A DNA stretch of 64,000 nt, taken from the NCBI GenBank assembly GCA_011947345.1, contig JAAVTG010000048.1:1-64000 (forward strand), read 5' to 3'. The stretch comes from Phytophthora quininea (lineage: Eukaryota > Oomycota > Peronosporomycetes > Peronosporales > Peronosporaceae). This document shows, piece after piece, positions 45,472-54,965 of the stretch; positions within the stretch are counted from its first letter, which is position 1; each line of letters begins with the position of its first letter. The notes beneath the pieces were generated by a model, which saw only the letters and a list, made by a program, of their open reading frames with translations, was not told the DNA's origin and ran no database searches. Position numbers and translations under genes: made by a program.

Positions 45472-46227
45472 ATGGCGCCTAAACCAAAAAGTGTCCTGCC
45501 GCCCTGCGGCTACATCGTAGCCGATCTGGGCCTTCGTCTGGATGTACTACGCGCGCTGCAGCTCCACGCGAATGAGCGCGAGTACGTGCCGGTGTTCAAG
45601 GAAGTAGGTGGCGTACAGGACGACCCATATCGAATGCAGTCTCGAGTGAAAACTCCTTCGGGAGCGATCGGTGAAGTGCGTATCGCTTTGGGCGCTGTGT
45701 GCTCGTGTCTGGAGCCAGACTGGTATCCTACGGTTTTCTCTTTTCTGCTATCGCTGGAGGGCGGAGAAGAACAGGAGCCCCATCAGGATTATCCAGCCAA
45801 GGTGATCGCGGATGCGAAGAGCCATTGTCAAGGACGGGTTCCAGCTAGTATGGTACTAGCGCTTGAGAAGGACACGCAACTGCGCGAGTTTGACGGGTGC
45901 TTTGAGGAGCGTGACGATGCTACAAGTCGCGTTGTCGACATTCCAGTTGGATTTTGCATCATATTCCGTGGCGATCTCATTCACAACGGAATGAGCTACG
46001 CAAGTGCGAACCGTCGACTGCATTGCTACCTGTCGTATCGAGGCTTGAAGTGGGAACCTGATATCGTTTCGAGTGTGCTTCCTGAGCACGGCACATGCCA
46101 ACACTGCGGTATCAAGCCCGAAAGCTCCGAAAACTTCCGGACGCATCGCCGATACTATACTGACAATCCCGCCTCGAAGAAGAACCAGCAGACGCGACGT
46201 CGTACCGACAACAAGACTAGGAGCTAG
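45472..46227 (+). CDS. 2-oxoglutarate/Fe(II)-dioxygenase-like protein carried by the MULE
   Basis: 251 residues from the ATG at 45472 (an in-frame ATG at 45412 lies inside the terminal repeat). The middle has the iron-binding layout of a double-stranded beta-helix dioxygenase: His104-x-Asp106 in EPHQDYP, distal His171 in FRGDLIHNG and an Arg at 181/182 (NRRLHCYL) placed to hold 2-oxoglutarate. Near the C-terminus, Cys209-x2-Cys212 with His225 looks like a partial zinc finger. After the TAG at 46225 the same frame stays open to 46329 and encodes a second Cys-x2-Cys unit (CDVCGKVYEKSG), so the TAG may be a recent truncation. Substrate unknown; modification of nucleic acid or chromatin would suit a transposon cargo, but that is a guess. 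Confidence 0.6.
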   Translation: MAPKPKSVLPPCGYIVADLGLRLDVLRALQLHANEREYVPVFKEVGGVQDDPYRMQSRVKTPSGAIGEVRIALGAVCSCLEPDWYPTVFSFLLSLEGGEEQEPHQDYPAKVIADAKSHCQGRVPASMVLALEKDTQLREFDGCFEERDDATSRVVDIPVGFCIIFRGDLIHNGMSYASANRRLHCYLSYRGLKWEPDIVSSVLPEHGTCQHCGIKPESSENFRTHRRYYTDNPASKKNQQTRRRTDNKTRS

Positions 46228-46392
46228 AAGTGCGATGTTTGCGGGAAAGTTTACGAAAAGAGCGGATCATACCGTTCTTACGTTTTTCGGGGACACACCA
46301 AAAAACAAAAAAACAACGTAGCTGACTAAAACAAAATAAAGGATGGGCGCCTTTATTCAGCAGATATGAAGCTTTATCGTTTTTATCTACAT

Positions 46393-48743
46393 TCAACTCC
46401 AGCTAGCATATCCCCAATATCTAGGTGGGATGCTAGTCTCTAAAAACCTGGTGTTGTTGGTGTGTGTTTGACGTGTCGATAAAGTAGTTGCTGTGTTGAA
46501 GGTCAAATTTACGAGACCGTTTCCTGGAGGTGTAGCCGGGTGATTCCGATCAACCCTCTCGAAAAGGACAGGATCTCGACGAGTGCTGCAAGGCAGCGGC
46601 CGAGATCCTCTTCTGGAGGATCGACGGCGCCTTCTTCCAAGTTGCTCGTTATAAATTGGCTCTTGAATTCGAGTAGGAGCCGCCAGCGCTAGGTTTCTAT
46701 TGATCCACCAATGGAAATCAAAATCTTGCGGAGTTAGATACCGGTGCTCATTCGATTCTGTTATGGCAATGAGTTCGTGAATACAAGGGCGACCGTGGAC
46801 GATCCTGAATACACCAGAGCACACGTCACGATCCAAGCGATTGAAAAATATAGCGCGTGCCTCCTCCCACAGGTGGTGTGTTTGAGTAAGCGCCCACACA
46901 GATATGATACGGATCACCGATTCATATCGATTGCCTTGAAGCAGAAATGGTACTCGAACAGAGTTCCGCTGGGCTAAGAGTCTTGTAGAAGATTCAGCAG
47001 CGTTCCACCATGGTATTAAGCAGTTGTAGACAGTGTACAAATCGCCACGGCTTCCGCGAAGCTAACTCTTGCATTTAGCATGCGTTCCCTCCACGAAACT
47101 AGTGTCCCGAATACTATAATGATGATAGCTATCAGTCCACGCCCCAACAATTCGAGTTTTGTACTTCCACCAGTGCTGATCTAAATAATCTGATAATGTT
47201 GAACTTAGAGATCTTAGCTCGGCGCAATTGCTTTCGAATTCCTCTTCGCTACGAGAGTCGACAGTTGCGTAAAACTTAGTCATGAAAGAATCGGTCTGCC
47301 AGGTATTCTCGTATTTAGGCTGTCCGGGGACAGGATTTTGCACAGGAACTTGGCCCAGTACTTGTCGAGCCTTCGACAGTACATTTTTGCTCATGTGCCA
47401 TCGGCATACAAGCGCAGGAATCCCAGGGAAAACGCAGTCACAGGCATTCAAGGAGGCCAAATCTCTGTCCGTGAGAACGACACTAGGTAGACTAACTTGC
47501 ATGTCAATAAGGAAAGTTTTCAACGTATTCATAGCCCATAGGTAATCCTCTTCATGCTCTCTAGGAAGCCAGCATTGTGCAACAGGAAGGACCGTGTTGA
47601 AACCAGTAAGTGAAATGATGTTTAGCAGCGGAACTGTGTACTTATTAATTGGTAAGTACAGTCCATAGCCAGCATCTCCGGATGGCGTCGGATCTGGCTG
47701 AGAGTCCCAAGGTGAGCCCAAAACAAGTACAAAATCTGCTGTGTTTCCGGTTCCACTTCCCAGCGAAAATAAAAGCCATCCGATCTCAGGCAAGCAAATA
47801 ATGCCTCCATCACTGTCTTCTCCGATAACTCGCGTCGACGAACATTATGCTTCATGTTAGCAATATCTTGCGGGATTACGAAGGAATTCGGATCCGCTTC
47901 AAGTAAACTCGCCCGAACACTCCCGGCTGAAATTCCAACTGCTGTTTGGGCTTCAATTAATTCTTGTAAGGACGCAGCCGGAGCAATCTCTGCACCAGCA
48001 GCAGCGCGGCGGCGGTGTCCCGGGTGAACACGAGCGTCTTCAGAAGGAGGATGATTATGAAGGCAGCTTCTATTGCGTGTGTGCACAATCTTCCACGGAC
48101 CGTCCGGCTTCTTCTTGTCGACAGCTCGCAAAATCGATTTCATGCGGCATCCGATCCGCATTGATCCCCGCATCGGTTGCTTCCTTTTATCATCAGTAAG
48201 ATGCTGAGTGCATTTCGGCTTTCCTGCACGGTCGCAATCGAAACCGCGCTTCCATACACGCCTCAGTGCTCTCCCAATGTAGAAAGCTCGCCGTCTAGTC
48301 ATATCGTATCCGTGGTCCCTCGTTCAAGCATGTAAAGCAACAATTGCTTTCTCTTCAGACTCGTATTGGCTTTGAGGCGGCGGCAAAATTTCGTACGTCA
48401 GCATAGGAGCAGCAGCAGCAGACTTGTCTTCATCAGAACTGTCTGAGCGGGAGACAGCTAAACTCGAGCTGGAATCACTTCTCAAGTCCTCAAACGCTAC
48501 AGGTGTATCGACACTCTCCAAAGCGCTTTGCAGTGATCTCATATTCATGTTCGGTATGAGCTCTTCAAAATCCGCAGAGCTCATACTTGGAGGCGAAAAA
48601 GGATTGCTCGACGATTCCGAGTCATCCAAGAGAGGAGGGAGATCATGCAGTGAGTTGGCAAGGTCGAGTGCCGAAGGAGTGCTTGAACGGTCTTGGATTG
48701 CCGAAGCCGAAGGGTCAGCATTGAGGAGTGCGGAAATGTTCAT
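46393..48743 (-). pseudogene. MULE transposase (FAR1-type DNA-binding domain plus MULE core), broken
   Basis: From 48743: an acidic Ser-rich N-terminus; a FAR1/WRKY-GCM1-like zinc-binding domain (residues such as GCRMKS and the closing CLHNHPPS); then the MULE DDE core with first Asp in LAMDCTYQ, second Asp in VVLTDRDLAS, and the conserved FPGIPALVCRWHMSKNVL helix. A basic C-terminal part follows. In-frame stops TGA at 48324 and TAG at 47062 sit where paralogous logic suggests Trp; one base is missing near 47652. Transcribed toward the dioxygenase-like gene, tail-to-tail. Confidence 0.88.
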
Positions 48744-48922
48744 TTTTGCTTTTAAGGTTGTTGTGAGTCTCGGGGCTGTGAAGGCGGGTTCTTTCCTGGG
48801 GGAGGAGTTTTGGGAAATGAGTCTATCACCAACCTTTAAATGATACCGTTGTATGTCTTCGCAACCGAAGACTTGCGTCTTCCGCTCTGACCCGGGATGA
48901 ACGACCCGGTATTAATAAGTCT

Positions 48923-49084
48923 TGCAACGGACACACCCGGCTGCAACAGACACGCTGGCTTGCTTCACTAGGATTTAGTATGCTAGGCGATGTCAGACTG
49001 TATCTAGTGCATAGTGCATAGGCCCGCCGAGCGACCCTTTTCTGAAAATGGCCTCCGCCGAAATGGCCCTCCTTAGTTATGCCC
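48923..49084 (-). repeat. MULE right terminal inverted repeat
   Basis: Reverse complement of 45296-45457 with about two mismatches. It lies upstream of the transposase. Confidence 0.92.
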
Positions 49085-49093
49085 TCCGTGCAG
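49085..49093 (+). repeat. MULE target-site duplication, right copy
   Basis: TCCGTGCAG, pairing with TCCGTGCAT at 45287-45295. Confidence 0.8.
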
Positions 49094-49950
49094 CCGTGGT
49101 TCATTTCGGTTCGAGCGTCGCAGTGAGCAGGTCACGCAACAGCCACCGCACCAAGTCTCCTGCGACAGCTCCTCGCCGCCCAAGCAGCACCTAAAGCTCC
49201 GCTGCTTCGAACCGTGGGGTGTGCCCCAGTTTTGTTTTCAGGTTTCGACCTTCTGGTGGTGATCAACTCAGGCATGGCCATCCACATCTGCAGGAGCCAA
49301 AACCTCGCTCGGCCGTACAGCCGACGCACATCACGCTGAGCTACGCTGTGGATACGGCATGGTCATCGGCCTGATCCCGCCGGAACGCTCAACTTTCCAT
49401 CTTTGGGGCTTCTCGCCTTCCGACGTGACCAGGCCTCCTCCCAAAACACGTCATGTCAAGCCCGGCTTCTCCGAGTTGGTCGAGCATGAGGCTACTACTT
49501 CCTTCGCGACGGTCTCAAGGTCATCAGTAACAACCATTCATCACACTACCGACAGAAGCTCACATCACTCACTCCCCACGGATTCGCCAGACACCGCGTC
49601 GAAATTGCCCACCGCGGGCTGCACTTACCACGAGCTGTAGTGTACGTGGGCGAGTATACGATTACGAGCCTCACCTGTCGTGTCAGTAACGGCGATGGTC
49701 CACTACAACACGACCAAAGTACCGTTGCTACGGAAGGAGCTCCTTGAGACTCCCACGAACAAGCGCTCGACCACAACACACCGGACACAATTCTCTTGAG
49801 TACGTCCATCCTGCTTCTCTCACCCCACTAATCGGCTTACGGGCAGTGAACCATTTTGGACATGGACCATTATTTAAATTTTGGGGCTGCCACTCGGCAC
49901 CTTGCCTTCCACGCAAGGAAACTCATGACAATGGCCCATAACCGAAATGA
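49094..49950. other. Flank of the MULE inside the outer insertion, no gene recognised
   Basis: Pro/Ser/Thr/His-rich short frames only. Probably the right-hand remainder of the element into which the MULE jumped. Confidence 0.45.
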
Positions 49951-49959
49951 ATCACTCTG

Positions 49960-50283
49960 CCCCTAATGCCTGTATGATTGATATGGAAAATGGTTTGGTT
50001 CGATTTGTCCAAGTTACTCGTGCGAAAGACCATTCGTTCAAGCCAGAGTTTTTCTTTCCATTTGATTCGTTTGCAGTCTCAGCAACGTCCTTGGATAGAG
50101 TCCGTGGAAGTGTATTTTGTGGTGCCATTAGAAATGCTGGAGGGGTTTAGAGCCCCAGTGACTGATCTGAACGCCACAGTGCTTGTGCCTGCACTTGGTC
50201 CACAACACCCACCAGGCCGAATTGAAACAGTTGGCGTCAATTACGAGATGAACCGCGGAAACAAGAGACGCAGATATGACTAA
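49960..50283 (+). pseudogene. Crinkler/RHS-like gene, 3' part
   Basis: Continues the nuclease-like domain left off at 45095: GLVRFVQVTRAKDHSFK, then, after a frame change near 50040, VEVYFVVPLEMLEGF, and a C-terminus ending in the basic run NKRRR before the stop at 50283. The RFVQVT and VYFVVP strands are typical ends of RHS-type proteins. Same strand and order as the two upstream pieces. Confidence 0.55.
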
Positions 50284-50359
50284 CGTTACCAAACGTTTCA
50301 CAACCGGTACATGGAGTGATACTGTAGTGCCTTTTCAATAGGTAAGAAACATTTCAATA

Positions 50360-51345
50360 CTATTTTGCATCAAAGATGGCACCGGCCGAGCCGATCGTGT
50401 TGCGACCAAGAAGAAATCGTGCTGCCTGTCGAAGATTGCCGATCCGGTCAATCATAGATTCGACTCGTTCGTTGAGTTTTGTATTAATTTTTTGCTGGAG
50501 CTGATAAAGCTCATATGAGTCGGTTTTACCGTGCCGAACTGCTATAATCCGCGTCAAGCTGAAAACCTTGCCGCAATGGCAACTTCACTTCAACCAGACC
50601 TGAATTCTAAACTGTTTCACTGTATCTCGCATACAAACGCCCAATCATCCGTCATCCTACAGACCTCCAATGACATTCGGCAGTGCGTAGGTGGACGGTA
50701 TATTAGACTTCAACCCGTGCAGCCCCGTTGGGTGTTTTAACAGCGATTGAATGATAAGGAGGTTTCCTTTACCACACGCTATTCTCAATGCAGAACCCCA
50801 GTTGTGAGCCCACCTCGAATCTTTAAAATGCGAGCGCCACTGACCCGAAACTCGCTTCACCAAATCCAGACGATCGGCTTGAACTAAGTCTTGAATGGCC
50901 GTAGCAATATGAAACATGTTCCTTTGGGCATAACCAGCGTTCAGTAGTCCCTCAATAAATTGAGCACATTTCCGCGTACTCTAAAAGATCTCGACCAGCA
51001 GAACAAACCGTCTCCGCAAGCTGAACGTCACCGCTGTCTAATGCAGTTGTGATAATCCTTTCGACCACTCCTTCATCGAAATGTTGTGGGTTAGCAGTTG
51101 AATGTTCCAACAGCCACCGAGTGACGTGTAAGTACTGATTCCATGTGGCATCCTCCACACTTATCCCTGCCCAATGGACAAGGAAACTTTCTTCGAGTCT
51201 TGACAGCTTCCTTCGTCCCTTTTTCTATTCCTTTGATGCTGTCCAATGTCGTGCTCCAATAAAAATTAGAGTACTGGTAGATGTCCCTTTGTAGCAACGA
51301 TCTCGACAATTTCCACGTCCACTTCACTGCCTGAGAAGTGTTCAC
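50360..51345 (-). pseudogene. Ankyrin-repeat-like remnant
   Basis: Pieces on the minus strand with ankyrin-like helices: ALRIACGKGNLLIIQSLLKH (about 50757-50816), YLHVTRWLLEH (about 51100-51130) and ALDSGDVQLAETVC. Stops and frame changes separate them. Related in kind to 33956-34620. Confidence 0.45.
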
Positions 51346-51644
51346 AGAGTCATCTTAGAATGGATACACTGCCCTTGTTTACTACCTCTTTTAAGGCCAA
51401 CTCCAAGGCAAATACTTAAAGTCTGTTGCGTAGGCACTACATACCTGTTTGGATGTCTTCATCTACTCGCAACCTGTTGCAACCGCTGCTCCGCTGTTGG
51501 TTATCACAGCTCTGTCAGTTTTAAAACGTGCCGATATGAAATCCTGTCGCTGTGAAACCAGCGAAACCTCTGCATATAGCAGCATCGAGTTGTGCTTACT
51601 CTCGCATCGTCAGCGGCTACATCACATCGAGGCCACTGTGGCGA

Positions 51645-51843
51645 GATGTCGGCATCCAGCAGCGCTGAGGAGCCAGGACCTCCTTTCAGCGACAGCGACA
51701 CCTCTTGGCAGGCAGAATCGTCGTTGGGCGAAGACAGCAAAGACTCAGATCTCGACTATGGTGATGAAGAAGCCATTGCAGTCGAGGCATCATTTGCTGC
51801 AGCACCAACAAAAGAGTTCCGCTTAGTCCAAGTGAGAATTTAA
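51645..51843 (+). pseudogene. Orphan 5' exon-like frame, acidic and Ser-rich
   Basis: MSASSSAEEPGPPFSDSD and more acidic residues, ending FRLVQ just before GTGAGA, a possible donor site. It resembles the Ser/acidic start of the MULE transposase in composition only. No continuation was found downstream. Confidence 0.3.
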
Positions 51844-52059
51844 CGTAATAGTCAGGTCTTTCGGCTGCAGCCCAGATCTGCGTCTTAATGCGCAGTAGCA
51901 TATTTGAAGAATATGTAATGACCAGAAAGGACACGACAACACTACAATAGCTGTTGAGTGAAAACACGACAGCTTTAAATTAGCACCCCAACTCCAACTG
52001 GAACTTGTTGTAATGTGGGTCTGATCGCAGGAAGTGGTTTAGTGACCATCCTGACGGTC

Positions 52060-52255
52060 TTGTGTCCTTGGAAATGCAGCTGTAGTCCCAGATCCAGTCC
52101 AGCAGCTCTGTCGACTCAAATTGTCACGCGCGACTGAGCGAGAGATTGCGGGCGGCCCCAGGAGACAGGAGACAAGCCCTCCGAGGTGCTCCAGCAGGGC
52201 GGGTGCTGAATGACGCAGCACAAGCGCCACATTCATCAGCGCCCAAGCCATCGAG
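52060..52255 (+). repeat. Dispersed repeat of about 190 bp, copy 1
   Basis: Matches 54675-54870 on the same strand with about 80% similarity by eye (shared CACGCGCGACTGAGCGAGAG and CTCCGAGGTGCTCC). It directly precedes the SINE. Confidence 0.65.
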
Positions 52256-52276
52256 TATCTTTTAACAAAAACGTAA

Positions 52277-52530
52277 GGGCCTCCTGGTGGTCCAGAGGGT
52301 TGTGTATATAACTCACGAAGTTCATCCCTCCGGTTGGGGTTCGAGTCCCTGCCGGGGCTGCCGGGCCGAGGGCCTACAAAAACATCCAGAAGAAAGGAAA
52401 TGATTAACTTCACATTCAAACCAAATTCAATCATCATTCAACACATCAGATTTTAAAATAGCAAATACCAACCATAAGAACAACCAGAAAACAAGTTAAA
52501 CATCTGAATCAATTCTTCTAACTAAAACGT
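52277..52530 (+). mobile_element. tRNA-derived SINE
   Basis: Polymerase III promoter boxes are present in tRNA order: A box TGGTCCAGAGG at 52288-52298 and B box GGGTTCGAGTCCC at 52337-52349. A non-tRNA body and an A-rich 3' part follow, with a relic of that 3' part at 32266-32350. SINEs of this kind are known in Phytophthora. It is not called a tRNA because the anticodon arm does not fold well and the acceptor ends do not pair. Confidence 0.75.
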
Positions 52531-53533
52531 TTTGAAGAATGGGTACACTGTTGCTGAAGGTGAAAGAAGAAAAAAGACGGCATGGCGTTCGTGAGGTTGA
52601 GTTGAAATGACTTGATTAACTAGTTAGCGGATTCTCTCGTCTGGAAGGTGTAGCTTAGACAATCTATCTAATCAAGAATCCATTCGCAGAGTTCAGCTGT
52701 GCCGTTCGTGAGGGATTCATTGCAGTGCAACCACGTCATGATCTGGAGTTGCTTCTTTCTTTCAAGAAGATGTGTCAAATGCTGCGTGAAGCTATTGGAG
52801 AACGTACTGGAAGCGGAACGAACGATCATAGAGCAGCGGATGTTGCACCGGGGACAAAGCGATGCACTTTGGTACTGCAGCTTACAATCGCTGATCTGAA
52901 GCGGCCACTGGCTTCTCAATACTGCTGCGTACGGCTGCCCTGTTAGCTCCAAGCACGAAGTAGACTTTAACTTGAGGTGATGCACTCTCGCCTCTCCGAC
53001 TCCAACGGCGTCTTTAGGAAGCCTGTGTATTCGAGCAATACAAACGAATCAGTTTGTGCGAGTGGTAGTGTTGACGTTTCTTACAGCAAAAAGCTCGAGT
53101 GCCCCGAGTTCTCAACGAAAACTAGCTACATGTATCTGTTGGGTGGTCTTTTCGACATCTAGCGCGCGGTGAAGGAACTATCCAGCAGGATTAATACAAC
53201 GGCTAGGAATTCCAACCACCAGGGTGCGTGCAGAACTCAAGCTTGGAGTTTGTACGAACGCCGCCGCCAGCGTACTTGCTCCCGAGTTGGTAGCAAACAG
53301 CATGGCTCATTTTATTGTTAAAGGTGTCGGTGCAGGATTCACTGAGTTGTGGCGTGACTCACGATCTGACAGCCGGCGCTGAGCACGGTACAGATTATCA
53401 GGTGTTATCATGTGCATTGACAGTTTCTGGCGAAAACAGCCTTTAAATCCACATATCTGCAGAGCTGGCGAATGATGTGCAATTCTTCGGATCGGAATCA
53501 CGGTACAGCACTGTACGTTCAGGCTCCCGAGCC

Positions 53534-53550
53534 GAGGCATTCTCGAACTC
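53534..53550 (+). promoter_or_regulatory. Initiator-like element before a truncated Kazal locus
   Basis: GAGGCATTCTCGAACTC, a weaker version of the CATTCTTGAATTC core used by the Kazal genes. Confidence 0.4.
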
Positions 53551-53589
53551 GCCAACTACCACGTAAGCAACTCCACCAGCCTCGAAAGT

Positions 53590-53784
53590 ATGAAGGTTAT
53601 CGTCGGACTCGGCGGGATTTTCATCGCTGCTCTCGTCTCCAGTATCGTCGGGTTGACGTTCGATCCCAAGAACAAAGTCCCCATCATCGGCGTCGGCCCC
53701 GAAGTCCACCCTTCGGAATCTGGTTCGTCGTCAGGTTCATTTGCCGCCACCACTCCACAGCCGTCTGTACCTCTAGACAACTAA
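53590..53784 (+). pseudogene. Kazal-family leader without a Kazal domain
   Basis: 64 residues: signal peptide MKVIVGLGGIFIAALVSS, the family linker GVGPEVHPSE and a Ser-rich stretch, then a stop. The start lies in the shared context CTCCACCAGCCTCGAAAGT. No Cys-bearing domain follows in any frame, so the inhibitory part has been deleted. It could still be made as a small secreted peptide. Confidence 0.7.
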
Positions 53785-54146
53785 CAATACCCCAGTGTCA
53801 TCATCGACGGCGATTCCTAGAACAGCCCAAAACAAAAACAACAAAGAAAGCGGTTTCCTGCCTACAGAGTCTGCGTTGGTTGAATTTGAGAGCTTCGCTT
53901 CGGCAGGTTCCGACATAACTTTCTATTTGTTTTCATCCTGCCCAGCTTGCTTAATGAAGAGAGTATCGAATTGGCAAGACAGCTGCTCGAGATCATTTTG
54001 CACGCGTGGGTATATCCTCCGCTCTGTGTGAGGATCATTTTGATTCGAGTCTGTCAAAGGACGACAAGGTCCGCATATGTAGCAGATCTAGTGCGCCACA
54101 CGCCATTCTCTGGTCTCCGACTCGACTTGACTGTCTACAGTCTGCT

Positions 54147-54162
54147 ACATCATTCTTGAATC
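54147..54162 (+). promoter_or_regulatory. Inr-FPR core promoter of Kazal 3
   Basis: ACATCATTCTTGAATC, about 50 nt before the ATG at 54203. Sequence upstream (54030-54095) is similar to that before Kazal 2. Confidence 0.6.
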
Positions 54163-54202
54163 GGCAAGACACTACTCAAACTACCCCACCAGACTCGAAA
54201 GC

Positions 54203-54558
54203 ATGAAGTTCATCGTCGGGCTCGTCGGATTTGTTTTCGCTGTTGCCACCGCTCGTATTGGAGAAGTCGAAGCTTTGGCGTTCAACATTTCGGACAACAA
54301 CGGCGTCTTCCCCTACTTGGGGATCGGTCCTCAGATTTTCCCTTCGGAAAAGGGTTCGTACGCTGGTCCATCGCCGGACACGCCCGAGCCGTCTGGAAGT
54401 GCTGCGAGTTCCGTCACCTGCGATCCGTCCTGTCCGACTGACAGCACCCCGTGTGCGGCTCTGACGGCGTCACATACGGCAACATGTGCAAGCTGAACCT
54501 CGCGAGCTGCAACAACCCGGATCAAAACATCACCAAGAAGGCGGACGGTCCATGCTAA
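54203..54558 (+). CDS. Secreted Kazal-type serine protease inhibitor (Kazal 3), one apparent frameshift
   Basis: Signal peptide, then NISDNNGVFPYLGIGPQIFP as in Kazal 2, a Pro/Ser linker and a Kazal domain starting CDPSCPTD. The frame breaks at the C run 54447-54450 inside the domain (Kazal 2 reads on here without a break); with one more C the domain CGSDGVTYGNMC and all six cysteines are kept and the protein has 118 residues ending at 54558. If the break is real, the product lacks the last four cysteines. Confidence 0.82.
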
Positions 54559-54674
54559 AGCTCCGCATTCGAATTGTGCCAGCTTGCCGTTGGAATAATG
54601 CTGCTGCGAGAATCTTTTGTACGTTGGGGAACTTATCTTGAGCGATCTATTGCGGGTCATTTGCATGCAACCAT

Positions 54675-54870
54675 GGTAAAGCCATTGCAAGTGCAGTCCG
54701 AGATCCATTCCAGCAGCTCCGTCGACTCGAACTGGCACGCGCGACTGAGCGAGAGGTTGCGGGGCAGCCCCAGGAGACACGAGACAAGTCCTCCGAGGTG
54801 CTCCTGCAGGGTGGATGCTGAATGGCGCAGCACAAGCCCCGCACTCGTCAGTGTCAGCGTCCGAGGCATA
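54675..54870 (+). repeat. Dispersed repeat of about 190 bp, copy 2
   Basis: Partner of 52060-52255. It lies between the convergent Kazal 3 and Kazal 4 genes. Confidence 0.65.
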
Positions 54871-54965
54871 TTTTGAAATGGCTACACTTTCGTTGAAAAG
54901 AAATTTGTTTGCTTTTTACACTGGCAAGTCATGTGGTTATGCCTCGGTAGTTGATAGTAGAAAAT

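Larger units (their letters stand above)
45296..49084. mobile_element. MULE (Mutator-like) transposon, 3789 bp, with terminal inverted repeats
   Basis: Left terminal inverted repeat 45296-45457, right 48923-49084, each 162 bp with about two differences, beginning GGGCATWACTAAGGAGGGCC. Inside lie a FAR1/MULE-type transposase on the minus strand and an opposite-strand gene resembling a 2-oxoglutarate/Fe(II) dioxygenase. The near-identity of the ends says the insertion is young, although the transposase has stops. Confidence 0.92.
45096..49975. mobile_element. Outer insertion in the Crinkler/RHS-like gene (type unknown)
   Basis: Host protein similarity breaks after ATGGAA (45089-45094) and resumes at a second ATGGAA (about 49983-49988), a possible 6-bp target-site duplication. 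The MULE at 45296-49084 is nested inside. The remaining 1.1 kb of this insertion (45096-45286 and 49085-49975) has no terminal repeats or domain I can name. Confidence 0.4.

Noticed and set aside
45303..49078. PIF/Harbinger element with TTA target duplication
   Set aside because: TTA flanks an inner CTAAGG end, but the inverted repeat continues outward to GGGCAT and is followed by an 8-of-9-bp duplication; the transposase is of the MULE type.
52277..52360. Functional tRNA gene
   Set aside because: A and B boxes are present, but the acceptor and anticodon arms do not pair properly, and repeat sequence continues downstream as in a SINE.
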